Under the pieces are notes generated by a model that ran no database searches, was not told the origin of the DNA, and saw nothing but the letters and a program-made list of their open reading frames with translations. From positions 1-64,000 of the forward strand of contig JAUNPV010000005.1 in NCBI GenBank assembly GCA_030536515.1: a DNA stretch of 64,000 nt, written 5' to 3'. The stretch is from Eubacteriales bacterium (GTDB lineage: Bacteria > Bacillota > Clostridia > Oscillospirales > Oscillospiraceae). Positions 40,192 to 49,479 of this stretch are shown here, piece by piece. Numbering within the stretch: position 1 is the stretch's first letter; each line of letters opens with the position of its first letter. Both the position numbers and the translations under genes were made by a program.

Positions 40192-42075
40192 ATGGTACTG
40201 AAAAAACCGAGCAGCCTGAACCTTTCCGTTGCCGCCAAGGTTGCGCTGATTATCCTGCTGGACGTGCTGTCCACCACCGCCTCCTATTTTCTGGGCATTT
40301 GGTTCCGGTATGACTTTGCCTTTGAAAATATCCCTGCCGCCCATATGCAGGGCTTTTTGTCGGCCATTGGCCCCTGGTGCCTGATTACCATTGGCGTGTT
40401 TATGCTGTTTCAGCTTTACAGCAGCATCTGGGCCTTTGTCAGCACCCCGGAGGTGTTCCGCATCACAGGGGCCTATGGGGCGCTGGCGGTCATCGGCGTG
40501 CTGGTGTTCCACTTTGACGGCGTGGTGATGCCCCGGTCCAGCATGATTGTGGGCTTTCTCATCAACTACATCTGCACTGTGGGTATCCGGTTTTCCTACC
40601 GGCTCAGCCGGTCGGTGCTGAAAAAGTTCAGCCACATGACCCACGCCGCCGGAATGAAAAACGTCATGCTCATCGGCGCAGGGGATGCAGGCCGTGCCCT
40701 GGCCATGGAGTTTTCCAACAGCGATTTTGTGAAGGACCACCTGGCCTGCGTCATTGACGACAACCCCTTCAAGGTGGGCAAGCGCCTGTGCGGGGCCCCC
40801 ATTGTGGGCACCCGGGGGGACATTCCCAAAATGGTGGAGCATTATAAAATCGGCAAAATCATCTTCGCCATTCCCTCTGCCTCCGCCCGGACCCGGAAGG
40901 AGATTCTGGACATCTGCGCCACCACCGGCTGCGAGGTCCAGACCCTGCCCGGCATTTTCCAGATGGTCAACGGCGAGGTCAGCGTCAGCAAGCTGCGCAA
41001 GGTGGACCCCCAGGACCTGCTGGGCCGGGAGCCCATCAAGGTCAACCTGGACGAGATTATGGACTATATCTCCGGCAAGGTGGTGCTGGTCACCGGCGGC
41101 GGCGGCAGCATCGGCAGCGAGCTTTGCCGCCAGATTGCCCGGGCAAATCCCAGGCAGCTGATTATTTTTGAAATTTATGAGAACAATGCCTATGATATCC
41201 AAATGGAGCTGCGGCGGACCTGCCCGGACCTGAATCTGGAGGTGCTCATCGGCTCCGTGCGCAACACCAACCGGGTCAACGACGTGGTGGGTCGGTACCG
41301 GCCGGACCTGATTTTCCACGCCGCCGCCCACAAGCACGTGCCCCTGATGGAGGAAAGCCCCAACGAGGCCATCAAAAACAACGTCATGGGCACCTACAAG
41401 CTGGCCAAGGCCGCCGCCCGGTTCGGGGTCAAGCGCTTTGTCCAGATTTCCACCGACAAGGCCGTGAACCCCACCAACATCATGGGCGCCTCCAAGCGGC
41501 TGTGTGAAATGGTGGTGCAGATGATGAACCGGGAGTCCGCCACCGAGTTTGTGGCCGTCCGCTTCGGCAACGTCCTGGGCAGCAACGGCAGCGTCATCCC
41601 CCTGTTCAAAAAGCAGATTGCCGCCGGCGGCCCCGTCACCGTCACCCATCCGGACATCATCCGCTACTTTATGACCATTCCCGAGGCCGTCAGCCTGGTG
41701 CTCCAAGCGGGCTACTACGCCAAGGGCGGGGAAATTTTCGTGCTGGACATGGGCGAGCCGGTGAAAATCGACACCATGGCCCGGAACATGATCCGTCTCA
41801 GCGGCTACGAGCCGGATGTGGATATCAAAATCGAATACACCGGCCTGCGCCCCGGCGAGAAGCTCTACGAGGAGCTGCTGATGAAGGAAGAGGGAATGCA
41901 GGAGACTGCCAACAAGCTCATCCACATCGGCAAGCCCATCGAAATGGACGACGAAAAGTTCAAAGAGCAGCTGGCAAGGCTGGACAAGGCCTGCAAGGCC
42001 GAGGTCACCAACATCAAGGACGTGGTGGCCGAAATCGTGCCCACCTACAAGCGCAGGCAGGAATCAAACGCGTAA
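40192..42075 (+). CDS. Membrane-bound nucleotide-sugar 4,6-dehydratase (PglF/WbpM/CapD-like)
   Basis: A 627-aa protein with four N-terminal membrane segments (about 15-140), a first Rossmann-like domain (GAGDAGRALAMEF, about 163) and the catalytic SDR domain (VTGGGGSIGSELCRQIAR from about 300). The catalytic stretch STDKAVNPTNIMGASKR has Met in place of the usual Tyr, as in PglF/WbpM/FlaA1 inverting dehydratases. It converts UDP-GlcNAc to a UDP-4-keto-6-deoxy sugar at the membrane. First gene of the operon, followed by the initiating transferase. Confidence 0.88.
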   Translation: MVLKKPSSLNLSVAAKVALIILLDVLSTTASYFLGIWFRYDFAFENIPAAHMQGFLSAIGPWCLITIGVFMLFQLYSSIWAFVSTPEVFRITGAYGALAVIGVLVFHFDGVVMPRSSMIVGFLINYICTVGIRFSYRLSRSVLKKFSHMTHAAGMKNVMLIGAGDAGRALAMEFSNSDFVKDHLACVIDDNPFKVGKRLCGAPIVGTRGDIPKMVEHYKIGKIIFAIPSASARTRKEILDICATTGCEVQTLPGIFQMVNGEVSVSKLRKVDPQDLLGREPIKVNLDEIMDYISGKVVLVTGGGGSIGSELCRQIARANPRQLIIFEIYENNAYDIQMELRRTCPDLNLEVLIGSVRNTNRVNDVVGRYRPDLIFHAAAHKHVPLMEESPNEAIKNNVMGTYKLAKAAARFGVKRFVQISTDKAVNPTNIMGASKRLCEMVVQMMNRESATEFVAVRFGNVLGSNGSVIPLFKKQIAAGGPVTVTHPDIIRYFMTIPEAVSLVLQAGYYAKGGEIFVLDMGEPVKIDTMARNMIRLSGYEPDVDIKIEYTGLRPGEKLYEELLMKEEGMQETANKLIHIGKPIEMDDEKFKEQLARLDKACKAEVTNIKDVVAEIVPTYKRRQESNA

Positions 42076-42114
42076 TCACGTAATACCGTATCAACTATTC
42101 AAGGGGGACCTTCT

Positions 42115-42729
42115 GTGTATCAGAAATATGGAAAAAGGCTGCTGGGGCTTTTGCTGTCCGGCATTGGCATTGTGGTGCTGTCGCCGGTGCTGCTGGTGAT
42201 TGCCGTTGCCATCAAGCTGGACGATCCCGGCCCGGTGCTGTTCCGCCAGCGGCGGGTGGGCATCCACAAGACCTATTTCAACATCCTCAAATTCCGCACC
42301 ATGCGCATGGATGCACCCCGGGATATGCCCACCCACCTGCTGGACGACCCCCAGGAGTATATCACCCGGGTGGGGGAGTTCCTGCGGAAGACCTCCCTGG
42401 ACGAGCTGCCCCAGATTTTCCAGATTTTCACCGGGAAAATGGCCATTGTAGGCCCCCGGCCCGCCCTGTGGAACCAGGACGACCTGATTGCCGAGCGGGA
42501 TAAGTACGGCGCCAACGACGTGCGCCCGGGCCTCACCGGCTGGGCCCAGATTAACGGCCGGGACGAGCTGCCCATTCATGTGAAGGCCTGGTTTGACGGG
42601 GAGTATGTCCGCAAGCTCAGCTTCCGGTTTGACTGCAAGTGCTTCTTCGCCACCATTTTGTCGGTGCTTCGCCACGAGGGCGTGGTGGAGGGCGGCACCG
42701 GCCGCATGGACAGGGAGGACAAGCCGTGA
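42115..42729 (+). CDS. Undecaprenyl-phosphate sugar phosphotransferase (initiating enzyme)
   Basis: A 204-aa bacterial sugar transferase of the short PglC/WcaJ-core type. One N-terminal membrane-embedded helix (about 8-30) is followed by FNILKFRTMRMDAP, TSLDELPQIFQ and GPRPALW, the conserved blocks. It moves a sugar-1-phosphate from a UDP-sugar to undecaprenyl phosphate and starts repeat-unit assembly. Start is GTG with AAGGGGG upstream. Its stop overlaps the next GTG start. Confidence 0.92.
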   Translation: MYQKYGKRLLGLLLSGIGIVVLSPVLLVIAVAIKLDDPGPVLFRQRRVGIHKTYFNILKFRTMRMDAPRDMPTHLLDDPQEYITRVGEFLRKTSLDELPQIFQIFTGKMAIVGPRPALWNQDDLIAERDKYGANDVRPGLTGWAQINGRDELPIHVKAWFDGEYVRKLSFRFDCKCFFATILSVLRHEGVVEGGTGRMDREDKP

Positions 42730-43913
42730 AAATTCTGGTCCTGTGCCAATACTACGCCCCGGAGCCCTTCCGCCTGCCGGATATCTGCCAGGCCCTGGCA
42801 GAGCAGGGCCACGACGTTACCGTGGTCACCGGCACCCCCAACTACCCCGAGGGCCGCATCTACCCGGGCTATGAAAAGGGGCAGCATCGGGACGAGACTG
42901 TGAACGGTGTCAAGGTCCACCGCTGCCCCCTGATTCCCAGAAAATCCGGCGTTTTTTACCGGTTTCTCAACTATTACAGCTTCGTTCTCTCGTCGGAGTG
43001 GTATTTGTGGACCTGCCGGGAGGACTTTGACGTGGTGCTCATCAACCAGCTGTCCCCGGTGATGATGGCCCAGGCGGGCCAGTCCTGGGCAAGGCGGCAC
43101 GGGAAAAGGTGCGTGCTCTACTGCCTGGACCTGTGGCCGGAGAGCCTGCTGGCCGGGGGAATCTCCCCGCACTCGCCTGTTTACCGGTTCTTTTGGAAGG
43201 TCTCCCGGCGGATTTACCGGCGCTCCGATGCCATTTTGGTCACCTCCCGGGGGTTTGAAGCGTACTTCCGGGACGTGCTGGGGGTGGAGGACCGGCCCAT
43301 TACCTACCTGCCGCAGTACGCCGAGGAACTTTTTGACCGGCTGCCCCAGGCGGAAAAAACCGATGAAAAGGTCCACTTCCTCTTTGCCGGAAACGTGGGC
43401 GCCGCCCAGAGCGTGCAGACCATTGTGGAGGCGGCGGCACTGCTCCGGGAGGAGAAGGGCATCCACATCCACATTGTAGGCGGCGGCGTTTCTCTGGAAA
43501 GCTGCCGGGAAATGGCCCGGGACCTGCCGAACATCACCTTCCACGGCCGCCAGCCTCTGGAAAAAATGCCGGAATACTATGCCATGGCCGACGTGCTGCT
43601 CATCACCCTGGTGGACGACCCGGTGATGAGCCTGACCCTCCCGGGGAAGGTCCAGACCTACCTTGCCGCCGGAAAGCCCCTGGTGGGGGCCATCGGCGGA
43701 GAGACCGCCCGGGTGATTGACGATGCCCGCTGCGGCCTCCGGGGCCCGGCCCAGGACCCCGCCTCCCTGGCGGAAAACATCCGCCGGGCCGCCTCGGATG
43801 CCGACCTGCGGCGGACCTGGGGGGAAAACGCCCGGGCTTACTATGAAAGCAGCTTCCGCAAGGAATATTTTATGCAGACCCTCATAAGGGTCCTGCGCCA
43901 AAACTGTGATTAA
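42726..43913 (+). CDS. Glycosyltransferase family 4 (WbuB-like)
   Basis: A 395-aa GT-B enzyme. The N-terminal domain opens ILVLCQYYAPEPFRLPDICQALAEQGHDVTVVTG and the C-terminal nucleotide-sugar domain has VHFLFAGNVGAAQSVQTIVEAA and LVDDPVMSLTLPGKVQTYLAAGKPL. It resembles WbuB/WbpY-type transferases that often add FucNAc, which fits the FucNAc genes just downstream, but donor and acceptor are inferred. Start GTG (42726) with GGGAGGA upstream, overlapping the previous stop. Confidence 0.85.
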   Translation: MKILVLCQYYAPEPFRLPDICQALAEQGHDVTVVTGTPNYPEGRIYPGYEKGQHRDETVNGVKVHRCPLIPRKSGVFYRFLNYYSFVLSSEWYLWTCREDFDVVLINQLSPVMMAQAGQSWARRHGKRCVLYCLDLWPESLLAGGISPHSPVYRFFWKVSRRIYRRSDAILVTSRGFEAYFRDVLGVEDRPITYLPQYAEELFDRLPQAEKTDEKVHFLFAGNVGAAQSVQTIVEAAALLREEKGIHIHIVGGGVSLESCREMARDLPNITFHGRQPLEKMPEYYAMADVLLITLVDDPVMSLTLPGKVQTYLAAGKPLVGAIGGETARVIDDARCGLRGPAQDPASLAENIRRAASDADLRRTWGENARAYYESSFRKEYFMQTLIRVLRQNCD

Positions 43914-43927
43914 AGGAGCAACGACCC

Positions 43928-44977
43928 ATGAGCAGCTTGTTTTACGGAAAGACCCTTCTGATAACCGGCGGCACCGGTTCCTTCGGCAACGCCGTGCTGA
44001 ACCGCTTCCTGGACACGGACATCAAGGAAATCCGGGTGTTCTCCCGGGATGAAAAAAAGCAGGACGATATGCGCCACGAGTTCCAGGCCAGGCTCCCCCA
44101 GGCCTCCAACAAGATTAAATTCTTCATCGGCGACGTCCGGGACCTGGCCTCGGTGAAAAACGCCATGCACGACGTGGACTACATCTTCCACGCCGCCGCC
44201 CTGAAGCAGGTGCCCTCCTGCGAGTTTTTCCCCATGGAGGCGGTGAAAACCAACGTGTTCGGCACCGACAATGTGCTCACCGCCGCCATTGAGGCCGGGG
44301 TCAAAACCGTCATCTGCCTGTCCACCGACAAGGCTGCCTACCCGGTCAACGCCATGGGCACCTCCAAGGCCATGATGGAAAAGGTCATTGTGGCCAAATC
44401 CCGGACCGTGTCCCCGGACCAGACCAAAATCTGCTGCACCCGCTACGGCAACGTCATGTGCTCCCGGGGCAGCGTCATCCCCCTGTGGATTGAGCAAATC
44501 AAGGCGGGAAATCCCATCACCATCACCGAGCCCGCCATGACCCGGTTTATTATGAGCCTGGAGGAGGCGGTGGACCTGGTGCTGTTCGCTTTTGAAAGGG
44601 GCGTTTCCGGCGATATCCTGGTCCAGAAGGCCCCCGCCTGCACCATCGAGACCCTGGCAAAGGCCGTCACCGGCCTGTTTGCCCCGGGCCATGAGATTAA
44701 GGTCATCGGCATCCGCCACGGCGAAAAGATGTACGAAACCCTGCTGACCAACGAGGAATGCGCCCACGCCATGGACCTGGGAAACTTCTACCGGGTCCCC
44801 TGCGACAAGCGGGACCTGAACTACGACAAGTATTTCAAAGACGGCGACACCCAGCGAAACGTGCTGACGGAGTTCAATTCCAGCAACACGGAGCTTCTGA
44901 ATGTGGAGCAGGTCCAGCAGAAGCTGCTGAGCCTTTCCTACATCCGGGAGGAGCTGGAAGGCTGGCAGAATAAGTAA
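43928..44977 (+). CDS. capE: UDP-GlcNAc 4,6-dehydratase/5-epimerase (CapE/FnlA/WbjB-like)
   Basis: A 349-aa SDR enzyme with LLITGGTGSFGNAVLNRFL, KEIRVFSRDEKKQDDMRHEF, FHAAALKQVPSCEFFPMEA and STDKAAYPVNAMGTSKAMMEK (Met in place of the catalytic Tyr). This is the CapE/WbjB set that starts UDP-L-FucNAc synthesis from UDP-GlcNAc. CapF- and CapG-like genes follow, giving the complete three-enzyme route. Confidence 0.92.
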   Translation: MSSLFYGKTLLITGGTGSFGNAVLNRFLDTDIKEIRVFSRDEKKQDDMRHEFQARLPQASNKIKFFIGDVRDLASVKNAMHDVDYIFHAAALKQVPSCEFFPMEAVKTNVFGTDNVLTAAIEAGVKTVICLSTDKAAYPVNAMGTSKAMMEKVIVAKSRTVSPDQTKICCTRYGNVMCSRGSVIPLWIEQIKAGNPITITEPAMTRFIMSLEEAVDLVLFAFERGVSGDILVQKAPACTIETLAKAVTGLFAPGHEIKVIGIRHGEKMYETLLTNEECAHAMDLGNFYRVPCDKRDLNYDKYFKDGDTQRNVLTEFNSSNTELLNVEQVQQKLLSLSYIREELEGWQNK

Positions 44978-44984
44978 TATGAGC

Positions 44985-45091
44985 TGTCATTGCGAACCAG
45001 TCCGCAGACTGGTGTGGCAATCCGTCCCCCCTGCGCTGCAAGAAGAACGGATTGCCACAGCCAGTGTTGCGACACTGGCTTCGCAATGACA
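44985..45091. repeat. TGTCATTGCGA palindromic element inside the operon
   Basis: Ends TGTCATTGCGA (44985) and TCGCAATGACA (45081-45091), inner GGCAATCCG/CGGATTGCC. It lies between capE and capF and must be transcribed with them, forming a long stem in the mRNA. Confidence 0.85.
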
Positions 45092-45120
45092 GCGGTAGGA
45101 TACAACACGGGAGGAACAAC

Positions 45121-46320
45121 ATGAACATTCTCATCACCGGCGCGGCCGGGTTTGTTGGCAAAAATCTCACCGCCGCCCTGCAGGCCATCCGGGACGGGAA
45201 GGACCGGACCCATCCGGGGCTCTCCATCGGGGAGCTGTACCTCTATGACCTCCAGTCCGCGCCGGAGGACCTGGAAATCGCCTGCGAGAAGGCGGATTTC
45301 GTCTTTAACCTGGCGGGGGTCAACCGGCCCAAGAGCCAGGAGGAGTTCATGCAGGGCAACTTCGGCTTTGCATCCACCCTGCTGGACACTCTGAAAAAGC
45401 ACCATAACACCTGCCCGGTGATGCTGTCCTCCTCCATCCAGGCCACGTTAATGGGCCGCTATGCCGGCGGCGAGTACGGCAAAAGCAAGAAGGCCGGGGA
45501 GGAGCTGTTCTTCTCCTACGCCGCCGAAACCGGGGCCAAGGTGCTGGTGTACCGGTTCCCCAACCTGTTCGGCAAGTGGTGCCGGCCCAATTACAATTCC
45601 GCCGTGGCCACCTTCTGCCATAACTATGCCAATGACCTGCCCATTCAGGTCAATGACCCCACCGCTCAGCTGGAGCTTCTGTACATCGACGACCTGGTGG
45701 CGGAAATGCTCTGCGCCCTGGAGGGGAAGGAGCACCGCTGCGAGTTTGCGGGTGCGGACACGGTCCTGTGTGAAAATGGCCGCTACTGCGCCGCCCCGGT
45801 GAGCCACCACGCCACCTTGGGGGAAATCGTTGCCCTGCTGGACAGCTTCAAGGCTCAGCCACAGACCCTGCTGATGCCGGAAATTCCAAACAATAGCTTT
45901 GCAAAAAAACTGTATTCCACCTATTTATCCTATCTTCCCAAGGAAAAAGCTGCCTTTCCCCTCCACATGAACGTGGACGAACGGGGCAGCTTTACGGAGC
46001 TTTTGAAAACCGCCAGCTGCGGCCAGTTCAGCGTGAATATCTCCAAGCCCGGCATCACCAAGGGCCAGCACTGGCACCACAGCAAGTGGGAGTTTTTCAT
46101 TGTGGTTTCGGGTAAGGGCCTCATCCAGCAGCGGAGGCTGGGCAGCGAGGAAGTGCTGAATTTCAAAGTCAGCGGCGACAAAATCCAGGCAGTTCATATG
46201 CTTCCCGGGTATACGCACAACATTATCAACCTGTCGGAAACCGAAAACCTGGTGACGGTGATGTGGGCAAACGAGCCCTTTGACCCGAACCACCCCGACA
46301 CCTTCTTTGAAAAGGTATGA
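45121..46320 (+). CDS. capF: UDP-4-keto-sugar reductase with cupin domain (CapF/FnlB/WbjC-like)
   Basis: A 399-aa two-domain protein. The N-terminal SDR domain (MNILITGAAGFVGKNLTAAL; GEYGKSKKAGEELFFSY with Tyr-X3-Lys) is followed by a C-terminal cupin (about 285-399; GQHWHHSKWEFFIVVSGKGLIQQR, HMLPGYTHNIINLSE). CapF has exactly this fusion: the cupin epimerises and the SDR reduces to UDP-2-acetamido-2,6-dideoxy-L-talose. ATG at 45121 follows GGGAGG. It overlaps the next gene by 4 bp. Confidence 0.92.
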   Translation: MNILITGAAGFVGKNLTAALQAIRDGKDRTHPGLSIGELYLYDLQSAPEDLEIACEKADFVFNLAGVNRPKSQEEFMQGNFGFASTLLDTLKKHHNTCPVMLSSSIQATLMGRYAGGEYGKSKKAGEELFFSYAAETGAKVLVYRFPNLFGKWCRPNYNSAVATFCHNYANDLPIQVNDPTAQLELLYIDDLVAEMLCALEGKEHRCEFAGADTVLCENGRYCAAPVSHHATLGEIVALLDSFKAQPQTLLMPEIPNNSFAKKLYSTYLSYLPKEKAAFPLHMNVDERGSFTELLKTASCGQFSVNISKPGITKGQHWHHSKWEFFIVVSGKGLIQQRRLGSEEVLNFKVSGDKIQAVHMLPGYTHNIINLSETENLVTVMWANEPFDPNHPDTFFEKV

Positions 46321-46829
46321 AAAAGCTGATGATTTTAGGAGCCGGGGGCTACGGAAAAACCGTTGCCGACCTGGCCCGGCAGATGGGCTATTGCCGGATT
46401 TCCTTTCTGGACGATGGCCGGACCGGGCCGGATATTCTGGGAAGCTGTTCCGATTATCACAAATTTGCCGATGAAGACACGGAAATCTACCCCGGCATCG
46501 GCAATAATTCCATTCGGATGGAATGGGTGAAACGGCTGCTGTCCGAGAACATTTCTGTCCCCACCCTGATTCACCCCACCGCCTACGTCAGCCCGGAGAC
46601 CCAAATTGGGGAAGGAACCGTGGTGCTTCCCATGGCCGCCATTGCCACCGGCGTCCGGGTGGGCATGGGCTGCATCATCAACATGGGCGCCCTCATCGAC
46701 CACGACACGGTGATTGAGGACGGTGTCCACCTGAGCCCGGGGGCTGTCTTGAAAGCGGAAAACCGCATCCCCGCCGGGACAAAAATTGAGTCCGGCCAGG
46801 TGATTCAGAACCGGCAGTACCCGCTGTAA
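46317..46829 (+). CDS. PglD/NeuD-like sugar O- or N-acyltransferase
   Basis: A 170-aa protein with an N-terminal nucleotide-sugar-binding domain (MILGAGGYGKTVADLARQMG) and a C-terminal left-handed beta-helix of hexapeptide repeats (TAYVSPETQIGEGTVVLPMAAIATGVRVG...GALIDHDTVIEDGVHLSPGA). The His of IDHDT is the usual catalytic base. It transfers an acetyl group from acetyl-CoA to a sugar. It lies between capF and capG with an ATGA overlap to capF; no PglE aminotransferase is in the window, so N-acetylation of a UDP-4-amino sugar is uncertain. Confidence 0.82.
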   Translation: MKKLMILGAGGYGKTVADLARQMGYCRISFLDDGRTGPDILGSCSDYHKFADEDTEIYPGIGNNSIRMEWVKRLLSENISVPTLIHPTAYVSPETQIGEGTVVLPMAAIATGVRVGMGCIINMGALIDHDTVIEDGVHLSPGAVLKAENRIPAGTKIESGQVIQNRQYPL

Positions 46830-46832
46830 AAT

Positions 46833-46974
46833 GGCTTCCCCTTGAGGGGAAGCTGTCACCAGTCCGCAGACTGGTGACTGATGAGGTGGGTGCGTTTCAA
46901 GAACCGCTCAAAAAACGAAACGCCCCTCATCCGTCTCGGCTTGCGCCGAGCCACCTTCCCCCGAGGGGGAAGGC
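46833..46974. repeat. GGCTTCCCC...GGGGAAGGC palindromic element inside the operon
   Basis: Begins GGCTTCCCCTTGAGGGGAAGC with CTGTCACCAGTCCGCAGACTGG, and ends CCCTCATCCGTC, a CTCGGC/GCCGAG hairpin and ACCTTCCCCC-GAGGGGGAAGG. It lies between the acyltransferase and capG. Partial copies are at 131-186 and 48182-48330. Confidence 0.75.
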
Positions 46975-46994
46975 TTTATAAGGAGGAGAGCATT

Positions 46995-48179
46995 ATGGAA
47001 ATGAAGCTGGATTATTCGGATATTTCCTTTCAAAATAACGGAAAACTGAAACTTTTGATTATTGTGGGCACCCGGCCGGAGATTATCCGGCTGGCCGCCG
47101 TTATTCATAAATGCCGCAAGTATTTTGACTGCATTCTGGCCCACACCGGGCAGAACTACGACTATAACCTCAACGGCATTTTCTTCCGGGACTTAGGGCT
47201 GGCCGACCCCGATGTGTACATGAACGCCGTGGGCGACGACCTGGGGGCCACCGTGGGCAACATCATCAACTGTGCCTACAAGCTGATGGCCGCCACGAGG
47301 CCCGACGCTCTGCTGATTTTGGGGGACACCAACTCCTGCCTGTCCGCCATTGCGGCCAAGCGGCTCCACATCCCCATTTTCCACATGGAGGCGGGCAACC
47401 GGTGCAAGGACGAGTGCCTGCCGGAGGAAACCAACCGGCGGATTGTGGACATCATCTCCGACGTGAACCTGGCCTACTCCGAGCACGCAAGAAAGTATCT
47501 TCACGAGTGCGGTCTGCCCAAGGAGCGGACCTACGTCACCGGCTCCCCCATGGCGGAGGTGCTCCACCAGAATCTGCCCCAGATTGAGGCCTCCAATGTC
47601 CACGCCCGGCTGGGCCTGGAAAAGGGGAAGTACATCCTCCTGTCCGCCCATCGGGAGGAAAACATTGATACCGAAAAAAATTTCAACTCCCTGTTTACGG
47701 CAATCAACGCCATGGCGCAGAAGTACAATATGCCCATCCTCTATTCCTGCCACCCCCGGTCCAAAAAGCGCTTAGAAAGCTCCGGCTTCCGGTTGGACCC
47801 CCGGGTGATGCAGAATGAGCCTCTGGGCTTTCACGATTACAACTGCCTGCAAATGAACGCCTTCTGCGTGGTGTCCGATTCCGGCACCCTGCCGGAGGAA
47901 AGCAGCTTCTTTACCAGCGTAGGCCATCCCTTCCCGGCGGTGTGCATCCGCACCTCCACCGAGCGGCCGGAGGCATTGGACAAGGGCTGCTTCGTCCTGG
48001 CGGGCATCGACGAGGGCCATCTTCTGCAAGCCGTGGACACCGCCGTCCAGATGAACCTGGACGGAGACTACGGCATCCCCGTGCCGGACTATGTGGAGGA
48101 AAACGTGTCCACCAAGGTGGTCAAGATTATCCAGTCCTACACCGGCGTTATCGACAAGATGGTCTGGCGGAAATATTAA
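46995..48179 (+). CDS. capG: UDP-2-acetamido sugar 2-epimerase (CapG/FnlC/WbjD-like)
   Basis: A 394-aa non-hydrolysing UDP-GlcNAc 2-epimerase-fold enzyme. IVGTRPEIIRLAAVI, FHMEAGNRCKDECLPEETNRRIVD and SGTLPEESSFF are conserved blocks. In this order it makes UDP-L-FucNAc from the L-talose intermediate. ATG at 46995 follows AGGAGGAG. The upstream part of the open frame is translated repeat and is excluded. Confidence 0.92.
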   Translation: MEMKLDYSDISFQNNGKLKLLIIVGTRPEIIRLAAVIHKCRKYFDCILAHTGQNYDYNLNGIFFRDLGLADPDVYMNAVGDDLGATVGNIINCAYKLMAATRPDALLILGDTNSCLSAIAAKRLHIPIFHMEAGNRCKDECLPEETNRRIVDIISDVNLAYSEHARKYLHECGLPKERTYVTGSPMAEVLHQNLPQIEASNVHARLGLEKGKYILLSAHREENIDTEKNFNSLFTAINAMAQKYNMPILYSCHPRSKKRLESSGFRLDPRVMQNEPLGFHDYNCLQMNAFCVVSDSGTLPEESSFFTSVGHPFPAVCIRTSTERPEALDKGCFVLAGIDEGHLLQAVDTAVQMNLDGDYGIPVPDYVEENVSTKVVKIIQSYTGVIDKMVWRKY

Positions 48180-48181
48180 AT

Positions 48182-48330
48182 GGCTTCCCCCTCGGGGGAA
48201 GCTGTCACCAGTGCGCACACTGGTGACTGATGAGGGGTGAGCGTCTACGGAACCGCTCAGAGGGACGAACCTTGTCAAACCGTGCGAAGGCACGGTTTGA
48301 CCGGAACGGATAAATCCGTTCCCTACGACC
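48182..48330. repeat. Rearranged GGCTTCCCC-type element inside the operon
   Basis: The left half matches 46833 (GGCTTCCCCCTCGGGGGAAGC, CTGTCACCAGTGCGCACACTGGTGAC, TGATGAGG). The right half is different: AAACCGTGCGAAGGCACGGTTT and GGAACGGATAAATCCGTTCC hairpins, then CCTACG. Confidence 0.65.
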
Positions 48331-48369
48331 GGGTAAAAGAAGATAGGCAAAAAACAAGGAGGCGAGTAC

Positions 48370-49479
48370 ATGAAGTACCTGTTCATCAACTCGGTGGCCG
48401 GATTCGGCAGCACCGGGCGCTTGGCTGCGGAGCAATGCCGGGAGCTGACGAAGGCGGGGCACGCGTGTGTACTCGCCTTTGGCCGTGAGGAGGTCAACTG
48501 CCAGGACATCCGGACGGTCCGCATCGGCACTCCCCGGGACTATAAGCTCCACGGCCTGCGGTGCCGCCTGCTGGACGACCACGGCTTCGGCTCCAAGGCT
48601 GCCACGGAGCAATTTCTGGCCTGGGTCCGGGAATACGACCCGGATGTGATTTGGCTGCACAATATCCACGGCTATTATATCCACATCGGCCTGCTGTTCG
48701 GCTACCTGCGGACCTGCGGCAAGAAAATTTACTGGACCCTTCACGACTGCTGGAGCTTCACCGGCCACTGCACCCACTTTACCTACATTAAATGCGACAA
48801 ATGGAAAACCGGCTGCAAATTCTGCCCCCAGAAGGACCGCTACCCCAAAAGCCTTTTGCTGGACGGCTCCCGCCGGAACTACCGGCGGAAAAAGGCGCTG
48901 TTCACGGGCATCCCCAATTTGACAATCATCGTCCCCTCCCAGTGGCTGAAAAGCCGGGTGGAGGAGAGCTTTTTGAAGGACTACCCCCTGGAGGTCCGCT
49001 ATAACCGGGTGGACCCGGAGGTGTTCAAGCCCACCCCCAGCAAATTCCGGAACAAGCACGGCTTCCAGCGCAAGAAGATTGTCCTGGGGGTGGCCAGCGT
49101 CTGGGATGACCGCAAGGGCATCAAGGACATGGTGGCCCTGTGGCTGCTGCTGCCGAAAAACTACCGGATGGTGCTGGTGGGGCTGAGCCCCGCCCAGATC
49201 AAGGAAATGCCCAAGGAGATTCTGGCCCTGCCCAGGACCAACAGCATGAAGGAGCTGGCCCAAATCTACACCGCCGCCGATGTCTACGTCAGCCCCAGCA
49301 CCGAGGAGTCCTTCGGCATGACCACTCTGGAGGCCATTTCCTGCGGCACCCCGGCGGTGGTCTACCAGGGCACCGCCTGCGAGGAGGTGGTTCAGACCTA
49401 CGGCGGCATCGCCGTGCCCCGTGGGCCGGACAATCTGCTGAAGGCCATTTTGAAACTGACAAAGGAGCGCTACACATGA
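48370..49479 (+). CDS. Glycosyltransferase family 4 (WcaC-like)
   Basis: A 369-aa GT-B protein. The acceptor domain has IWLHNIHGYYIHIGLLFGYL and TLHDCWSFTGHCTHF with a cysteine cluster (CDKWKTGCKFCPQK), as in WcaC-like enzymes. The donor domain has LGVASVWDDRKGIKDMV and the EX7E-type STEESFGMTTLEAISCG. RBS AAGGAGG precedes the ATG. Overlaps the polymerase gene by 4 bp. Confidence 0.85.
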   Translation: MKYLFINSVAGFGSTGRLAAEQCRELTKAGHACVLAFGREEVNCQDIRTVRIGTPRDYKLHGLRCRLLDDHGFGSKAATEQFLAWVREYDPDVIWLHNIHGYYIHIGLLFGYLRTCGKKIYWTLHDCWSFTGHCTHFTYIKCDKWKTGCKFCPQKDRYPKSLLLDGSRRNYRRKKALFTGIPNLTIIVPSQWLKSRVEESFLKDYPLEVRYNRVDPEVFKPTPSKFRNKHGFQRKKIVLGVASVWDDRKGIKDMVALWLLLPKNYRMVLVGLSPAQIKEMPKEILALPRTNSMKELAQIYTAADVYVSPSTEESFGMTTLEAISCGTPAVVYQGTACEEVVQTYGGIAVPRGPDNLLKAILKLTKERYT

